64,000 bases of DNA from CAWGJF01 sp963715745. GTDB taxonomy: Bacteria; Bacteroidota; Ignavibacteria; Ignavibacteriales; Ignavibacteriaceae. The stretch spans positions 2,604,001 to 2,668,000 of the forward strand of contig OY970271.1 of assembly GCA_963715745.1 (NCBI GenBank), in the 5' to 3' direction. Of this stretch, positions 1-9,214 are shown in pieces. The stretch's first letter is position 1. Each line of letters starts with the position of its first letter. A program made the position numbers and the translations under genes. Below the pieces are notes generated by a model, which searched no databases, had not been told where the DNA came from, and saw only the letters and a list, made by a program, of their open reading frames with translations.

Positions 1-2787
1 ATAAATTCTGGAAAGAACTGTCTCTTTAGTTATTTCCTCTATTCTCCAGAATGTTTCTGTTGAAAGTGGTGAAAGAATTGTACCTACGAACGTATTTTTA
101 TCAAATATATCTTCATAATTAATTTTCCATCTTGTGCTGGTCTTTAAATCAATTATAGGAAACAATTCATCGGTTGGTAAAGTAAGCTGAATATAATCCC
201 CATCATACTGCGTTAATTGAAATTCATTTTCGTCAGCTATTCCGTTATTATTTAAATCACCAAGATATTTATAATTGCCGGTCCCCTGTTCAACTCTTAC
301 AAAGACTCTTTCCTGTCTTGGCTGCTTTTTTGTTGAAACTTCATAGTATAAATCTCCATTAAGAATTTTTTCCCAGAAGCGAAATCTTGTTTGTGATCTA
401 ATAAGAATCTGTTCGGTATTAAGTGAACCGCTTTGAACAAATTTATCTGTGTATGTCTTATTTCTTAATGTAAGATTAAGAGTTGAATTTACTTCTTCAA
501 TTCCCCGGTAAGTTAATTCGTAAAACTGTGCACGCGCCTGTGATTCTTTCAACATTATTCCATTTAAAGGCAGGTAATCATCACGCAAAGAATATTTAAA
601 TGTAAAATCAAATCCGCCAAGCTGCATAAGACTTATGTATGGATTTAATTCATAATACTTCAGACTGCTTCCGAGCAATGAATCTTTAGTAGCCTTTTTA
701 TCAGTCTTATCTTCTGCTAGAATGTTTACACCGGGTTTCAATTTCCAGTAAATATAATACGCATCTGCAGTATGCCGGAACCATTTACTAAGATTTATAA
801 CATTTCTGCTATCAACATAATCCAGGTTGTAATAAACATTGTATGATTCATTATCTGAAAATTTAATGACATTATTGTACCTGTCCGATCTGAAATCATC
901 ACCTCTTTTTAAAAATCCGGCTGATGATGTAATGTTCAGTTCACTAATCGGGATTAAGTTTAATTTGAATTCCCTGAATTGCTCATCCTGATTCTGATTC
1001 GAACCGGTGGTGTTATAGAGCCTGTCGAATTCAACTTCATTAAATCTGTCTGTTGAAGTAAATCTTTTCTGAACAAATCTGTCTTTATAGGATGCACCGA
1101 TTTTTCCAAGTGATAATTTCCCGATATTTACTTCTGAAGGTAGAATCCTCAAATTAATATTAGTTGCAAAACCAAAATCATCACCTTTATTTAATTCTGA
1201 AAAACGATTTTTATCCCACAAGCTTCCGGCATATTCAAGATCAAGCTGTATGTTATCAGCCGGTTTAACAGAGACAGTCATATTTGCAAGCTGTTTCTGC
1301 TGCGGTACCGGAAGAAAAATTATTGGATTGTAGCTGCCCTGGTTTATTCCGACAAAAAAATAGTTTCCTAAACTTTCCCGGTTATAATCTCCTTTACCCT
1401 GCCCGACATAACTGAATGAAACATTGTAAAGTGAGAGTGAATCTCCCGGATTATAAACATAGTAAGTATAATTTTGATTGTTGATTACTGTATCTACTGC
1501 CTGGTAAATACCTTTTACATTTCCAAGCGAATCAGGCACAGCAAGCGAAACACCGGACTTAATTTCTTTTAACGGATCATCACCTGCATTTTTAAGTATC
1601 TGTTTATCTTCGTCCGAAAGTGAAAAGTCTATCGGAGCATCCTGATCATCACCTTCCTGAAGAAACTGAACACCTATTTTTAACCTGTCATTAATTAATT
1701 CTGAATTTGCTCCCGCTCCGAAAAAGTTTCTGGAATACCTTCTGTCAGTATATTCAAAATCAACTGAGATTCTGCTTGCATTTGTTATCAGTCTATTAGT
1801 TGTGAATGTAATTGTGGCATTTGCGTACTCGATTGTGTAATCATTATTTTCACCGCGGGTCATTTCTATTCCATCAAGAAAAACTTTTTCTGTACCTGCA
1901 AGAACAATAATATTTTTTTCTCCGTTAAGACCGGTTAACTGGTACGGACCCTGAACTCCATCAGTTCCATTGAAATTATTCGTATTAAATTTTCCCCTTG
2001 AACCTGCAATTGCAACAAAGCCGTTGTAGTTATCAAAGTTGAAAGTTCCCATCAATCCCTGCAGTTTCCTGTTGATCACACCAAACTCTCCGTTCCTTTG
2101 CTCAAGCTGGTAATCACCGAATGTTCCGGTTGCATTTTTATGTTTTATCTGAATGAAAACTTTATCTATCTCTTCAAGCCGTTCAGTGTTTCCTTCCGGT
2201 TGAATTGGAGTGTTCTGATCAGTTAGCGCAGCAACAATTTCAATATCATTTGTAAGATTTCCGGAAAGCTGCAGCCTTAATCCGCTGTTAAGTGAAAAAT
2301 CTTTTGTGGTTCCGACAGTGAATCCCCTTATCAGAGTTCCGCTCTTTTCAATTCCCGGCCCAAATATTTCATCCGGAGAAAACCCGCTTCTTTCATTTGT
2401 TGCAACCTTAACTGTATCGCCAAATTTTTCATCATATTTAACAACGAGTCTTCTTTTCCTGTAAGTTTTCTTTAAACCAACTTCAATAGTTTTGTATGTC
2501 ACAAAAAGAGTATCGAAAACAGAGTAAGGTAAAGTGTCTGAAAGTGTGAAAGATCCTGTAGTGTATAAAAATTGGTAATCAACATACCTTTTTAAATCTG
2601 AGTTCCTGAGCCTGATTGACTCGGATAAAGGAACAATTGAAACGGCGCTGATGCTGTAGCTGTTTTTTAAATTGATCGGGATAGTATCGGTTACAGTTGA
2701 AACCAGGTAATCGGATTGCGGAAGAATACCGGTGTTTGCAGTAATCCAGAACAGGATAAATAAAATTGCTTTGTGGCTTGATTTCAA
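1..2787 (-). CDS. Large secreted beta-rich surface or outer-membrane protein, C-terminus outside the window
   Basis: The frame is open without a stop from 2787 to the left edge, so about 929 residues are visible and the C-terminus is missing. The likely start is TTG at 2785-2787; an in-frame TAG lies just upstream and there is no ATG between. From that TTG the protein opens with a Lys/Ser stretch, a hydrophobic core (AILFILFWITANTGILPQ) and a signal-peptidase-like end, so export is likely. The rest is rich in alternating hydrophobic/polar strands, Asn, Asp and Tyr, without cysteines in the parts I read, and includes GDYQLEQRNGEFGV and DFEYTDRRYSR, which suggests an outer-membrane or cell-surface beta structure. 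Long proteins of this style are common in Ignavibacteria. A relation to the SprA-type type IX secretion proteins is possible but I cannot establish it. Function unknown. Confidence 0.8.
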   Translation of the reverse strand, partial: MKSSHKAILFILFWITANTGILPQSDYLVSTVTDTIPINLKNSYSISAVSIVPLSESIRLRNSDLKRYVDYQFLYTTGSFTLSDTLPYSVFDTLFVTYKTIEVGLKKTYRKRRLVVKYDEKFGDTVKVATNERSGFSPDEIFGPGIEKSGTLIRGFTVGTTKDFSLNSGLRLQLSGNLTNDIEIVAALTDQNTPIQPEGNTERLEEIDKVFIQIKHKNATGTFGDYQLEQRNGEFGVINRKLQGLMGTFNFDNYNGFVAIAGSRGKFNTNNFNGTDGVQGPYQLTGLNGEKNIIVLAGTEKVFLDGIEMTRGENNDYTIEYANATITFTTNRLITNASRISVDFEYTDRRYSRNFFGAGANSELINDRLKIGVQFLQEGDDQDAPIDFSLSDEDKQILKNAGDDPLKEIKSGVSLAVPDSLGNVKGIYQAVDTVINNQNYTYYVYNPGDSLSLYNVSFSYVGQGKGDYNRESLGNYFFVGINQGSYNPIIFLPVPQQKQLANMTVSVKPADNIQLDLEYAGSLWDKNRFSELNKGDDFGFATNINLRILPSEVNIGKLSLGKIGASYKDRFVQKRFTSTDRFNEVEFDRLYNTTGSNQNQDEQFREFKLNLIPISELNITSSAGFLKRGDDFRSDRYNNVIKFSDNESYNVYYNLDYVDSRNVINLSKWFRHTADAYYIYWKLKPGVNILAEDKTDKKATKDSLLGSSLKYYELNPYISLMQLGGFDFTFKYSLRDDYLPLNGIMLKESQARAQFYELTYRGIEEVNSTLNLTLRNKTYTDKFVQSGSLNTEQILIRSQTRFRFWEKILNGDLYYEVSTKKQPRQERVFVRVEQGTGNYKYLGDLNNNGIADENEFQLTQYDGDYIQLTLPTDELFPIIDLKTSTRWKINYEDIFDKNTFVGTILSPLSTETFWRIEEITKETVLSRIY

Positions 2788-2946
2788 ACGCTGAAAATAG
2801 GTTTTTGATTCAGAAATCTAAATTTACGAAGTGCTTTTATCAAGTCCATACGGTGAGTATGCAACAGAATTAGGATATAATTACATATGAATTAAATGAT
2901 ATTATCTCAATCCTCCATTCAAGTTACTTTATTTGTCGTTTCTAGT

Positions 2947-4521
2947 TTATTTCATTAACACCATCTTCTTCGTTTCAACAAAGCTGCCAGCTTTCAACTG
3001 ATAAAAATATATCCCGCTTGTAAGATCACTGGCATCAAATTCTACTTCATATTCTCCAAAAGGTTTTTCTTCGTTAATGAGAATTGCTACTTCTTTTCCC
3101 AAAACATCATAAACTTTTAATTGTACGGACACAGTCCCGCCTTGGCGGGATGTCCCTGCAGGAATTGTGTAGTGTATTTTTGTTGTAGGATTAAAAGGGT
3201 TTGGGTAGTTTTGAGATAATGAAAAAGTACTTAACTCTTCTTCATTCTCAACATCTAATATACCCCATCCTGTAGTAAAACTCCTGATTGGTGACCAATC
3301 ACTATATCCATTAATGTTTTCTGATCTGATCCGCCAATAATATTTCGAGGAATCCCCCAGTTGTGTGCCATAATTTATGTACAGAGTTCTAATATCAATT
3401 GTGTTATTAACAAAAAAACTGTCCGGACAAATTTGAAGTTGATATATAGAATATTCCAACTCATTCCATCTAAAAATTGCATCTCTTGTCTCTAATGTAT
3501 CACCATCTTCAGGAGAAATTACAATTGGAATCTGAGGTGCACCTACTTCTGGCACTCCACCGTTAATTGTTTTCAATATTTTCCCATCAGGCCCAACAGC
3601 CCAGCCACAAGAATCATCTACAAAATAAATATCAGTTAAATATAAAAAAGAACCCTCGTCAAATTTGAATTGTGGAAACCATTTATCACCAAAGTCGGAT
3701 GTACTTAAAATAAAGGTTGGAGAGCCAGAAATGGTCCAACTTAAGGGGAATTGACATGCAATACCGTAAAAACCTATCATTATCGTAGTTTGAAATTCGT
3801 CCCAATTTTCTCCACCATCAAAAGTTCTTACCATACTGTTAGTCCAACCGGTAGCCATACCGTGTATTGAATCAGAAAATGAAACATCCGAAAAATAGTA
3901 ACCTTCTATCTGCGCTTCATCCCAGGTTATACCACCATCGATTGTTCTGAAAATCCTTCCGGGACTCTCACCACCAACTATAAATCCAACAGATTCGTCT
4001 AGAAAATAAACATCCCTTGGTCGAACAGGATTTACAAATGTAGAATCTACAAACCAGCTTTCGCCACCATTGGTTGACTTAAAAGATTGACCTCCTACAA
4101 AATATGCAGTTCCAACTGCCCATCCGAGGTATTGATTAGCAAAGGATATTGATTGTAATACATTTGTAGAAGTGAATTTTTGCACCCAGTTTATTCCCCC
4201 ATCGGTCGTTTTGTATATATCACCTTCCCCGCTACCTCCAAAAGATGAACTTACGCACCAACCTGTATCCCGATTTATAAAGTAAATTGAAGGTATATCC
4301 TTATTCGAGTTAGTAATTTGTAAATTCCAGTTTTCTCCACCGTTGGTTGTATTATATATTTTACCTTGCTTGGATCCCACCCAACCATAATCGGTATCTA
4401 TGAAATATACACAAAGAAAATTGTCAGTAGTGCCGCTGTCTTGATAAAACCAGCCTTGCTGGGCGTTAATCGGAATCGTAATTAAGAGAATTGCAATCGA
4501 TATGTAAAAAGAAGCTTTCAT
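2947..4521 (-). CDS. Secreted YCF48/BNR-repeat beta-propeller protein with type IX sorting domain
   Basis: 524 residues. It opens with a signal peptide (MKASFYISIAILLITIPINAQ). Residues about 30-330 carry at least six YCF48/BNR-like repeats, each with a GW.V or similar turn followed by TTDGG.NW-type motifs, which predicts a seven-bladed propeller like the photosystem II stability factor HCF136/YCF48 fold. A fibronectin-III-like segment follows (about 335-420). The last 85 residues are a Por-type C-terminal sorting domain (YPNPFNPTTKI ... YDVLGKE ... SGIYFYQL ... KKMVLMK). The protein should be exported by the Sec system and then the type IX system and attached to or released from the cell surface. 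No catalytic residues are recognisable, so ligand and role are unknown. A palindromic repeat is inserted in frame in the sorting domain at 3127-3155. Confidence 0.88.
   Translation of the reverse strand: MKASFYISIAILLITIPINAQQGWFYQDSGTTDNFLCVYFIDTDYGWVGSKQGKIYNTTNGGENWNLQITNSNKDIPSIYFINRDTGWCVSSSFGGSGEGDIYKTTDGGINWVQKFTSTNVLQSISFANQYLGWAVGTAYFVGGQSFKSTNGGESWFVDSTFVNPVRPRDVYFLDESVGFIVGGESPGRIFRTIDGGITWDEAQIEGYYFSDVSFSDSIHGMATGWTNSMVRTFDGGENWDEFQTTIMIGFYGIACQFPLSWTISGSPTFILSTSDFGDKWFPQFKFDEGSFLYLTDIYFVDDSCGWAVGPDGKILKTINGGVPEVGAPQIPIVISPEDGDTLETRDAIFRWNELEYSIYQLQICPDSFFVNNTIDIRTLYINYGTQLGDSSKYYWRIRSENINGYSDWSPIRSFTTGWGILDVENEEELSTFSLSQNYPNPFNPTTKIHYTIPAGTSRQGGTVSVQLKVYDVLGKEVAILINEEKPFGEYEVEFDASDLTSGIYFYQLKAGSFVETKKMVLMK
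3127..3155. repeat. Palindromic mini-repeat inside a coding sequence
   Basis: The core is TCCCGCC-TT-GGCGGGA (3135-3150), flanked by outer arms GGACA and TGTCC. It is translated on the minus strand as GTSRQGGTV between two strands of the sorting domain of the 524-residue protein. The four other sorting domains in the window lack this segment at that position, so it looks like an insertion that kept the frame. Confidence 0.75.
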
Positions 4522-4650
4522 TTACTACCCCTTTGAAAGTTCACATTAAGCTTATGGAATTTTATATACATAGGAAACAGTATTTATGATAAAATATTGT
4601 CATAAATAAATTTATCTGCATTTAAGGCTGAAAATACTAAAAACTAAAAA

Positions 4651-4815
4651 GGGTCACTTGAAGGTAAATGGAATTATAAAAGAGAAGTACTAATAGAATT
4701 TATAAGCAAATCTGATTTCGATGATTGGTATTATTCAAAAGATTACCAGGAAATATTAAGATACAGGTTAAAAGCTGCCGATTGTGATACAATTTTAGTT
4801 AAAGGAAACAATTAG
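4651..4815 (+). pseudogene. 3' remnant of a DUF1330 family gene
   Basis: An open frame of 55 codons ends in TAG at 4813-4815 and is preceded in frame by TAA, with no start codon at its left end. The translation (GSLEGKW ... REVLIEF ... WYYSKDYQEILRYRLKAA ... ILVKG) matches the C-terminal half of the small dimeric ferredoxin-like DUF1330 family, whose members typically read LEG.W ... ..iieFps...a..wy.s.eYq.....R...a....l..G. The N-terminal half is absent, so this is a decayed fragment on the strand opposite to its neighbours. The family match is from memory of the consensus. Confidence 0.7.
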
Positions 4816-4832
4816 CAAGTCTAACATTTAAT

Positions 4833-6065
4833 TTATTCATACCTCAACGCTTCAATCGGATCGAGGTTAGCTGCTTTGTAAGCCGGGTATGTTCCGAATA
4901 TTACTCCAACGGTTACGCACATTGAAATGCCGATAATTACCCAGTCAACCGGGATAGCAAGCTGTGCGTTCAGAAAGCTTCCGGCAAAATTTCCTATACC
5001 AATTCCGATAAATATTCCTACAACTCCACCTATAATACATAAAATTATTGCTTCAATTAAAAACTGGATTAGTATGCTTGATCTTCTTGCACCAACGGCT
5101 TTGCGTATCCCGATTTCTCTTGTTCTTTCTGTAACAGATACAAGCATAATGTTCATTATACCAATTCCGGCAGCAAGCAATGCTATTAGAGATACTGCAA
5201 GTGCACCTATCTTTATAGGTCCTGTGATATCATTTACCTGATCCATCAAAGACTCATTGCTAAAAATTTCAAAATCATTTTCTTCACCTGGTTCAACTTT
5301 TCTTATTATTCTCATATAACCCAGTGCTGCTTCAATAGTCGAATTATAAGTTTCGGCACTTGTTGACATTATATTAATTTCTACACTTCCCCTTCTTTTT
5401 CCATATATTGTTTGAAACGTTGTTATAGGAATGACAACATAATCATCCGTTGACTGGCCAAAAAAATCCGGTCTTTTTTTAAGTGTTCCTATTACTTTAA
5501 AAGGTTTACCATCTACTCTTATCTGCTGTCCTACGGGGTTAATATTCGGAAAAAGTTTGTCAATTACATAGCTCCCCAAAACACAAACGTTATTCGAGTA
5601 ATCAATGTCATTGGATCTGAATTCTCTGCCATATTCCATTTCAAGGTTGAGCGTTGGATAAACATCCAAAGTTACTCCCACAACAGCAATATTCGGATTA
5701 GTTTGTTCATTACGAAATTGTATTACTTTGCCTCCTGCTACCTGGTAAGCTCCCATACATTGAACATCTTTCATCATCTTTTCAAGTCTGTAATAGTCGT
5801 CGAGCGTGATGTCTTTCCTGTTTCTGTACTTGTCTCTCTCCCTATGCCCGCCGGTTTGGATAGCAGGCCATTTTTGAATTTCAAATGTGTTTTTGCTGAG
5901 GAATTGAAATCCTTCTTCAATTGTATTTTGAAGCATGGTAACAATGGTCATTACAACAATAATGGAGAAAATTCCAACGACAACACCAAGTACGGTAAGA
6001 AGAGTTCTTAGACGGTTGGTTTTTAAAGATTGAAGTGCAACAATTAAAAGCTGACTTATTTTCAT
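4833..6065 (-). CDS. MacB/FtsX-type ABC transporter permease (third of three)
   Basis: 410 residues. One N-terminal membrane helix (about 18-42) is followed by a large periplasmic MacB_PCD domain (about 45-280) and the three C-terminal helices of the FtsX domain. The hallmark cytoplasmic coupling sequence VSVTERTREIGIRKAVGARR lies between the second and third helices. It ends LDPIEALRYE, typical of MacB permeases. It lacks the fused ATPase of E. coli MacB, so it must work with the separate ATPase at 9215-9937. It is the last gene of the efflux operon and is very similar to its upstream neighbour (6150-7382), especially over the last 130 residues, which points to duplication. Substrate unknown; type VII ABC systems of this kind export peptides, lipids or drugs, or transmit mechanical force across the membrane. 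Confidence 0.92.
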   Translation of the reverse strand: MKISQLLIVALQSLKTNRLRTLLTVLGVVVGIFSIIVVMTIVTMLQNTIEEGFQFLSKNTFEIQKWPAIQTGGHRERDKYRNRKDITLDDYYRLEKMMKDVQCMGAYQVAGGKVIQFRNEQTNPNIAVVGVTLDVYPTLNLEMEYGREFRSNDIDYSNNVCVLGSYVIDKLFPNINPVGQQIRVDGKPFKVIGTLKKRPDFFGQSTDDYVVIPITTFQTIYGKRRGSVEINIMSTSAETYNSTIEAALGYMRIIRKVEPGEENDFEIFSNESLMDQVNDITGPIKIGALAVSLIALLAAGIGIMNIMLVSVTERTREIGIRKAVGARRSSILIQFLIEAIILCIIGGVVGIFIGIGIGNFAGSFLNAQLAIPVDWVIIGISMCVTVGVIFGTYPAYKAANLDPIEALRYE

Positions 6066-6082
6066 TTTTCCCCTGAGTAACT

Positions 6083-6135
6083 GTAAGTCATTCTGATTTT
6101 TTTAAACAAAAATAAAATAAATTAGAATGACTTAC
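6083..6135. repeat. Inverted repeat between two permease genes
   Basis: Perfect 12-bp arms GTAAGTCATTCT (6083-6094) and AGAATGACTTAC (6124-6135) enclose 29 AT-rich bases. They fill most of the 84-bp gap between the two paralogous permeases. There is no terminal T-run beyond the arms on either strand, so it is not a clear terminator; it may be a small mobile repeat or an mRNA-stabilising hairpin. Confidence 0.7.
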
Positions 6136-6149
6136 TATTGTAGCCGATT

Positions 6150-7382
6150 TTATTCGTAACGTAAAGCTTCAATAGGATCGAGATTAGCTGCTTTGTATGC
6201 AGGATAAGTTCCGAATATTAATCCAACAGTAACGCACATCGTGATTCCTATAACAACCCAATCAACTGGAATTGCCATTTGCGCATTGAGGAAACTGCCT
6301 GCAAAATTTCCAATACCTATTCCAAATAAAATCCCGGCAAACCCACCAACAAGACAAAGAATAATTGCCTCAATTAAAAACTGTGTTAATATGCTTGATC
6401 GTCTTGCACCAATGGCTTTACGAATTCCAATTTCCCTTGTTCGTTCAGTAACAGATACAAGCATAATGTTCATTATTCCAACTCCGGCAGCCAACAAAGC
6501 AACCAGTGAAACAGCAAGTGCACCAATTTTTATCGGACCGGTAATATCGTTAACCTGACCGATTAACGATTCATTACTAAAAATAGAAAAATCATTATCT
6601 TCACCTGGCGGTACTTTCCGGATTTTCCTGAAATGACCAACAGCCGCTTCAATTACATCATTATAGCTTGCTTTACTTGGAGCAGTAACCATTATATTAA
6701 CACTGTTATTGTATTTGCCATACATTGCCTGCCAGGTTGTAATCGGCACAACTGCATAATTATCACGACTGTCACCAAACATTGCCGGTTGTCGTTCGAG
6801 CACACCAATAACACGGAGAGGCCTGTTATCAACTCTCACCTGCTGACCAATTGGATTCATATTTGGAAATATTTTATCCACAATATCCTGTCCCAGCAAA
6901 CAAACATTTGTAGAATTATCAATATCATTCTGTCTGAATTCCCTTCCGTACTCTACATGCCAGTCATTAGTTTTGATTCCATCAAGAGTTTCACCGGCAA
7001 TACTTATATTTGGATTTGTTTCAAGATTACCAAACTTAATAACCTTTCCAAACTGCCACTGCTCTGCACCAACATATTGTGCAGATGTTAGCATATCCTT
7101 CAGCCGATAAGCCTCATCGATAGTAATATCTTTTCTGTTTCTCCAGCTTCGGTCATTTCCTCCGCCATGCATTTGCATCCTGTCAAACTTTTCTATCTGG
7201 AATGTATTTTTACTTAATAATGCTAATCCGTTTTCTATACTGTTCTGAAGCATCGTAATTATAGTCATAATAACTATAATGGAAAAAATTCCGACAACTA
7301 CACCCAGAATAGTTAAAGATGTTCTCAACTTGTTGTTGATGATAGATTGAAATGCTATTTGAAATAATTGACTTGGTTTCAT
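6150..7382 (-). CDS. MacB/FtsX-type ABC transporter permease (second of three)
   Basis: 410 residues with the same layout as the neighbouring permeases: an N-terminal helix (about 18-42), a MacB_PCD periplasmic domain, then three C-terminal helices with VSVTERTREIGIRKAIGARR and the closing LDPIEALRYE. Its start at 7382 lies directly against the stop of the upstream permease (7383), so the two are translated together. It is the closest paralogue of the permease at 4833-6065. The differences are concentrated in the periplasmic domain, where FtsX-type permeases contact adaptor or substrate. With two or more permeases per ATPase, a heterodimeric transporter is plausible (inference). Confidence 0.92.
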   Translation of the reverse strand: MKPSQLFQIAFQSIINNKLRTSLTILGVVVGIFSIIVIMTIITMLQNSIENGLALLSKNTFQIEKFDRMQMHGGGNDRSWRNRKDITIDEAYRLKDMLTSAQYVGAEQWQFGKVIKFGNLETNPNISIAGETLDGIKTNDWHVEYGREFRQNDIDNSTNVCLLGQDIVDKIFPNMNPIGQQVRVDNRPLRVIGVLERQPAMFGDSRDNYAVVPITTWQAMYGKYNNSVNIMVTAPSKASYNDVIEAAVGHFRKIRKVPPGEDNDFSIFSNESLIGQVNDITGPIKIGALAVSLVALLAAGVGIMNIMLVSVTERTREIGIRKAIGARRSSILTQFLIEAIILCLVGGFAGILFGIGIGNFAGSFLNAQMAIPVDWVVIGITMCVTVGLIFGTYPAYKAANLDPIEALRYE

Positions 7383-8618
7383 TTACTCATACCTCAGAGA
7401 ATCTACCGGATCTAATTTTGCTGCAGTGTAAGCAGGAGCAATTCCTGAAAGAATACCGGTTATTGCAGATACACCAATAGCAATTATTGCAGCATCAGGT
7501 TGAATTGAAGTGGGAATAAACTGGTTGATTAACATACTAAGCAAGGCTGCAGCAATCAATCCAAGTAAGCCGCCGAACAAACATATTGCTGATGATTCCA
7601 TAAGGAATTGAGCTAGTATAGTTCTTCTCTTTGCTCCGATCGCTTTTCTTATTCCAATTTCACGGGTTCTTTCACGAACGGAGACAAACATAATATTCAT
7701 AATTCCGATTGCACCAACAAAAAGTGAAAGTCCGGTAATAAATAAACCTGCTATCTGGATTACACCGACAACAGAATTGTAATTATCCATTAATCCTTCC
7801 TGCTGGTTGATTGAGAAATCATTTTCCTCATTATATTTCAATCCTCTTACTTTTCTCATTACACCTTCAGCTTCTGCTTTCGTATCTTCAACCAATGCAG
7901 GACTTTTTGCACGAACATTTATTGTAACTGAACCCCGGTACTGACCAACGAAATTCCTGAAAATTGTTCCTATTGGAATAAAAACCTGGTTGTCCGGGTT
8001 AAAAGGACCGAGTATAAAGCTTCCCTGCTCTGAAAGAACACCAACAACTTTATAATTTGCTCCGCCAATCTTTATCATTTTATCAAGTGCATCTCCGCGG
8101 GGGAAAAGATTTTTTTCTATTTCACTTCCAATGACAGCAACTTGTCTTGATGCATTACTTTCAATTTCACTATAAAATCTCCCCATTGAAAAAGTAAAGT
8201 TTGTGGTTTTAACATAATCCGCTGTCGATCCATTTACGTTTACCCCCTCTACTCTTTTTTCGCCAAACTTTACAGTCTGCCTGGTGTTTTGAACCGGAGC
8301 AACTGCTAACGGAAGCTTTGCCATATCCTTAAATTTTTCATAATCTTCCATCAGAATGTTTGGTCTGTTCCTTAATCTCCACCAATCTTCATTTGAAAAC
8401 CATGCCCATTTATCTACATAAAGAACATCAGAGCCAAGTGCACTAATTCCCTTTTGAAATGAATTATCAATTCCTTTTATAGCAGTGGACATTAATACAA
8501 CAACGGTGATACCAATAAAGATACCCAGCATGGTAAGACTGGTTCTTACTTTATTCGCATGCAGCGCTCTGAACGCAATAAAAAGTCCCTCTTTCATCTC
8601 AGTCAAAAAATATTTCAT
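7383..8618 (-). CDS. MacB/FtsX-type ABC transporter permease (first of three)
   Basis: 411 residues. The N-terminal helix (about 22-45), periplasmic MacB_PCD domain and C-terminal three-helix FtsX domain (MFVSVRERTREIGIRKAIGAKRR, closing LDPVDSLRYE) are all present. It is clearly more divergent than the other two permeases are from one another. It follows the four-helix-bundle gene after a gap of about 180 bases. Together with the ATPase (9215-9937), adaptor (9955-11274) and outer-membrane channel (11300-12658) it should form a tripartite MacAB-TolC-like machine. Confidence 0.92.
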   Translation of the reverse strand: MKYFLTEMKEGLFIAFRALHANKVRTSLTMLGIFIGITVVVLMSTAIKGIDNSFQKGISALGSDVLYVDKWAWFSNEDWWRLRNRPNILMEDYEKFKDMAKLPLAVAPVQNTRQTVKFGEKRVEGVNVNGSTADYVKTTNFTFSMGRFYSEIESNASRQVAVIGSEIEKNLFPRGDALDKMIKIGGANYKVVGVLSEQGSFILGPFNPDNQVFIPIGTIFRNFVGQYRGSVTINVRAKSPALVEDTKAEAEGVMRKVRGLKYNEENDFSINQQEGLMDNYNSVVGVIQIAGLFITGLSLFVGAIGIMNIMFVSVRERTREIGIRKAIGAKRRTILAQFLMESSAICLFGGLLGLIAAALLSMLINQFIPTSIQPDAAIIAIGVSAITGILSGIAPAYTAAKLDPVDSLRYE

Positions 8619-8795
8619 GGCTTTTAAGGTATATGGTATAGAGTATAATGGAATAAGGGAATTAACTTTGGAAGTATAAATTCCTCAATTAAAATATATC
8701 TTTGATTCTTTATACTACTATTCCTTACCCTCCTTTTTATTTTTGTTTATAATAAAATTGATATATCCATTCAAAGTAATCTTGGCAGATTCTAT

Positions 8796-9179
8796 TTATA
8801 ATTCACCTTCTTGCCTTAAATTTTCTTCGATATAACCAACATCATAACAACTTATCAAATGATCTTTTAGTTCATATAATGATCCCCTTGAAATTCTATA
8901 AAATTGAATACCTTCCTGGTAATGATATCTGCCATAACCTTCTGAAATATTTGCTGTAATACTAATTGACGCTTTACTTATTTGTAAATCCAGATTGTAT
9001 TTTTCCTCAACCGGTAATATTGGAAGAATTTTTTTATAGAATAATTGTTTCACATCACGACATTTTATCCATGCTTGCAAAGTCGTAAAATCTCTATTAG
9101 CATCATAGAATTTATTTGGCTCTCTAATCTCAAAATCTTCCGGAACAGCGTCAAAATATTCTTCAGATTTATCCAACAC
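8796..9179 (-). CDS. Four-helix-bundle protein (S23/IVP, TIGR02436-like), premature stop
   Basis: 127 residues. The sequence follows the four-helix-bundle family first found in 23S rRNA intervening sequences: AW...RDVKQLFY, EKYNLDLQISKASISITANISEGYGR and RGSLYELKDHLI are all in order. It stops at TAA (8796-8798), but the same frame then continues for 25 codons (IESAKITLNGYINFI...) to a TAG at 8718-8720, and that continuation matches the normal fourth-helix end of the family. The gene therefore looks cut by one nonsense change, and the intact version would span 8718-9179. It sits inside the efflux operon between ATPase and permease, where it has no known job; these genes are often found inserted in unrelated loci. 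Function of the family outside rRNA is unknown. Confidence 0.8.
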   Translation of the reverse strand: MLDKSEEYFDAVPEDFEIREPNKFYDANRDFTTLQAWIKCRDVKQLFYKKILPILPVEEKYNLDLQISKASISITANISEGYGRYHYQEGIQFYRISRGSLYELKDHLISCYDVGYIEENLRQEGEL

Positions 9180-9214
9180 GAACTATCTCCTCAATACCTT
9201 TATTCCTCATACTT

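Noticed and set aside
4927..7091. Several plus-strand open frames inside the permease genes
   Set aside because: They mirror each other between the two paralogous permeases because the true coding frames are similar; their composition is that of antisense shadows.
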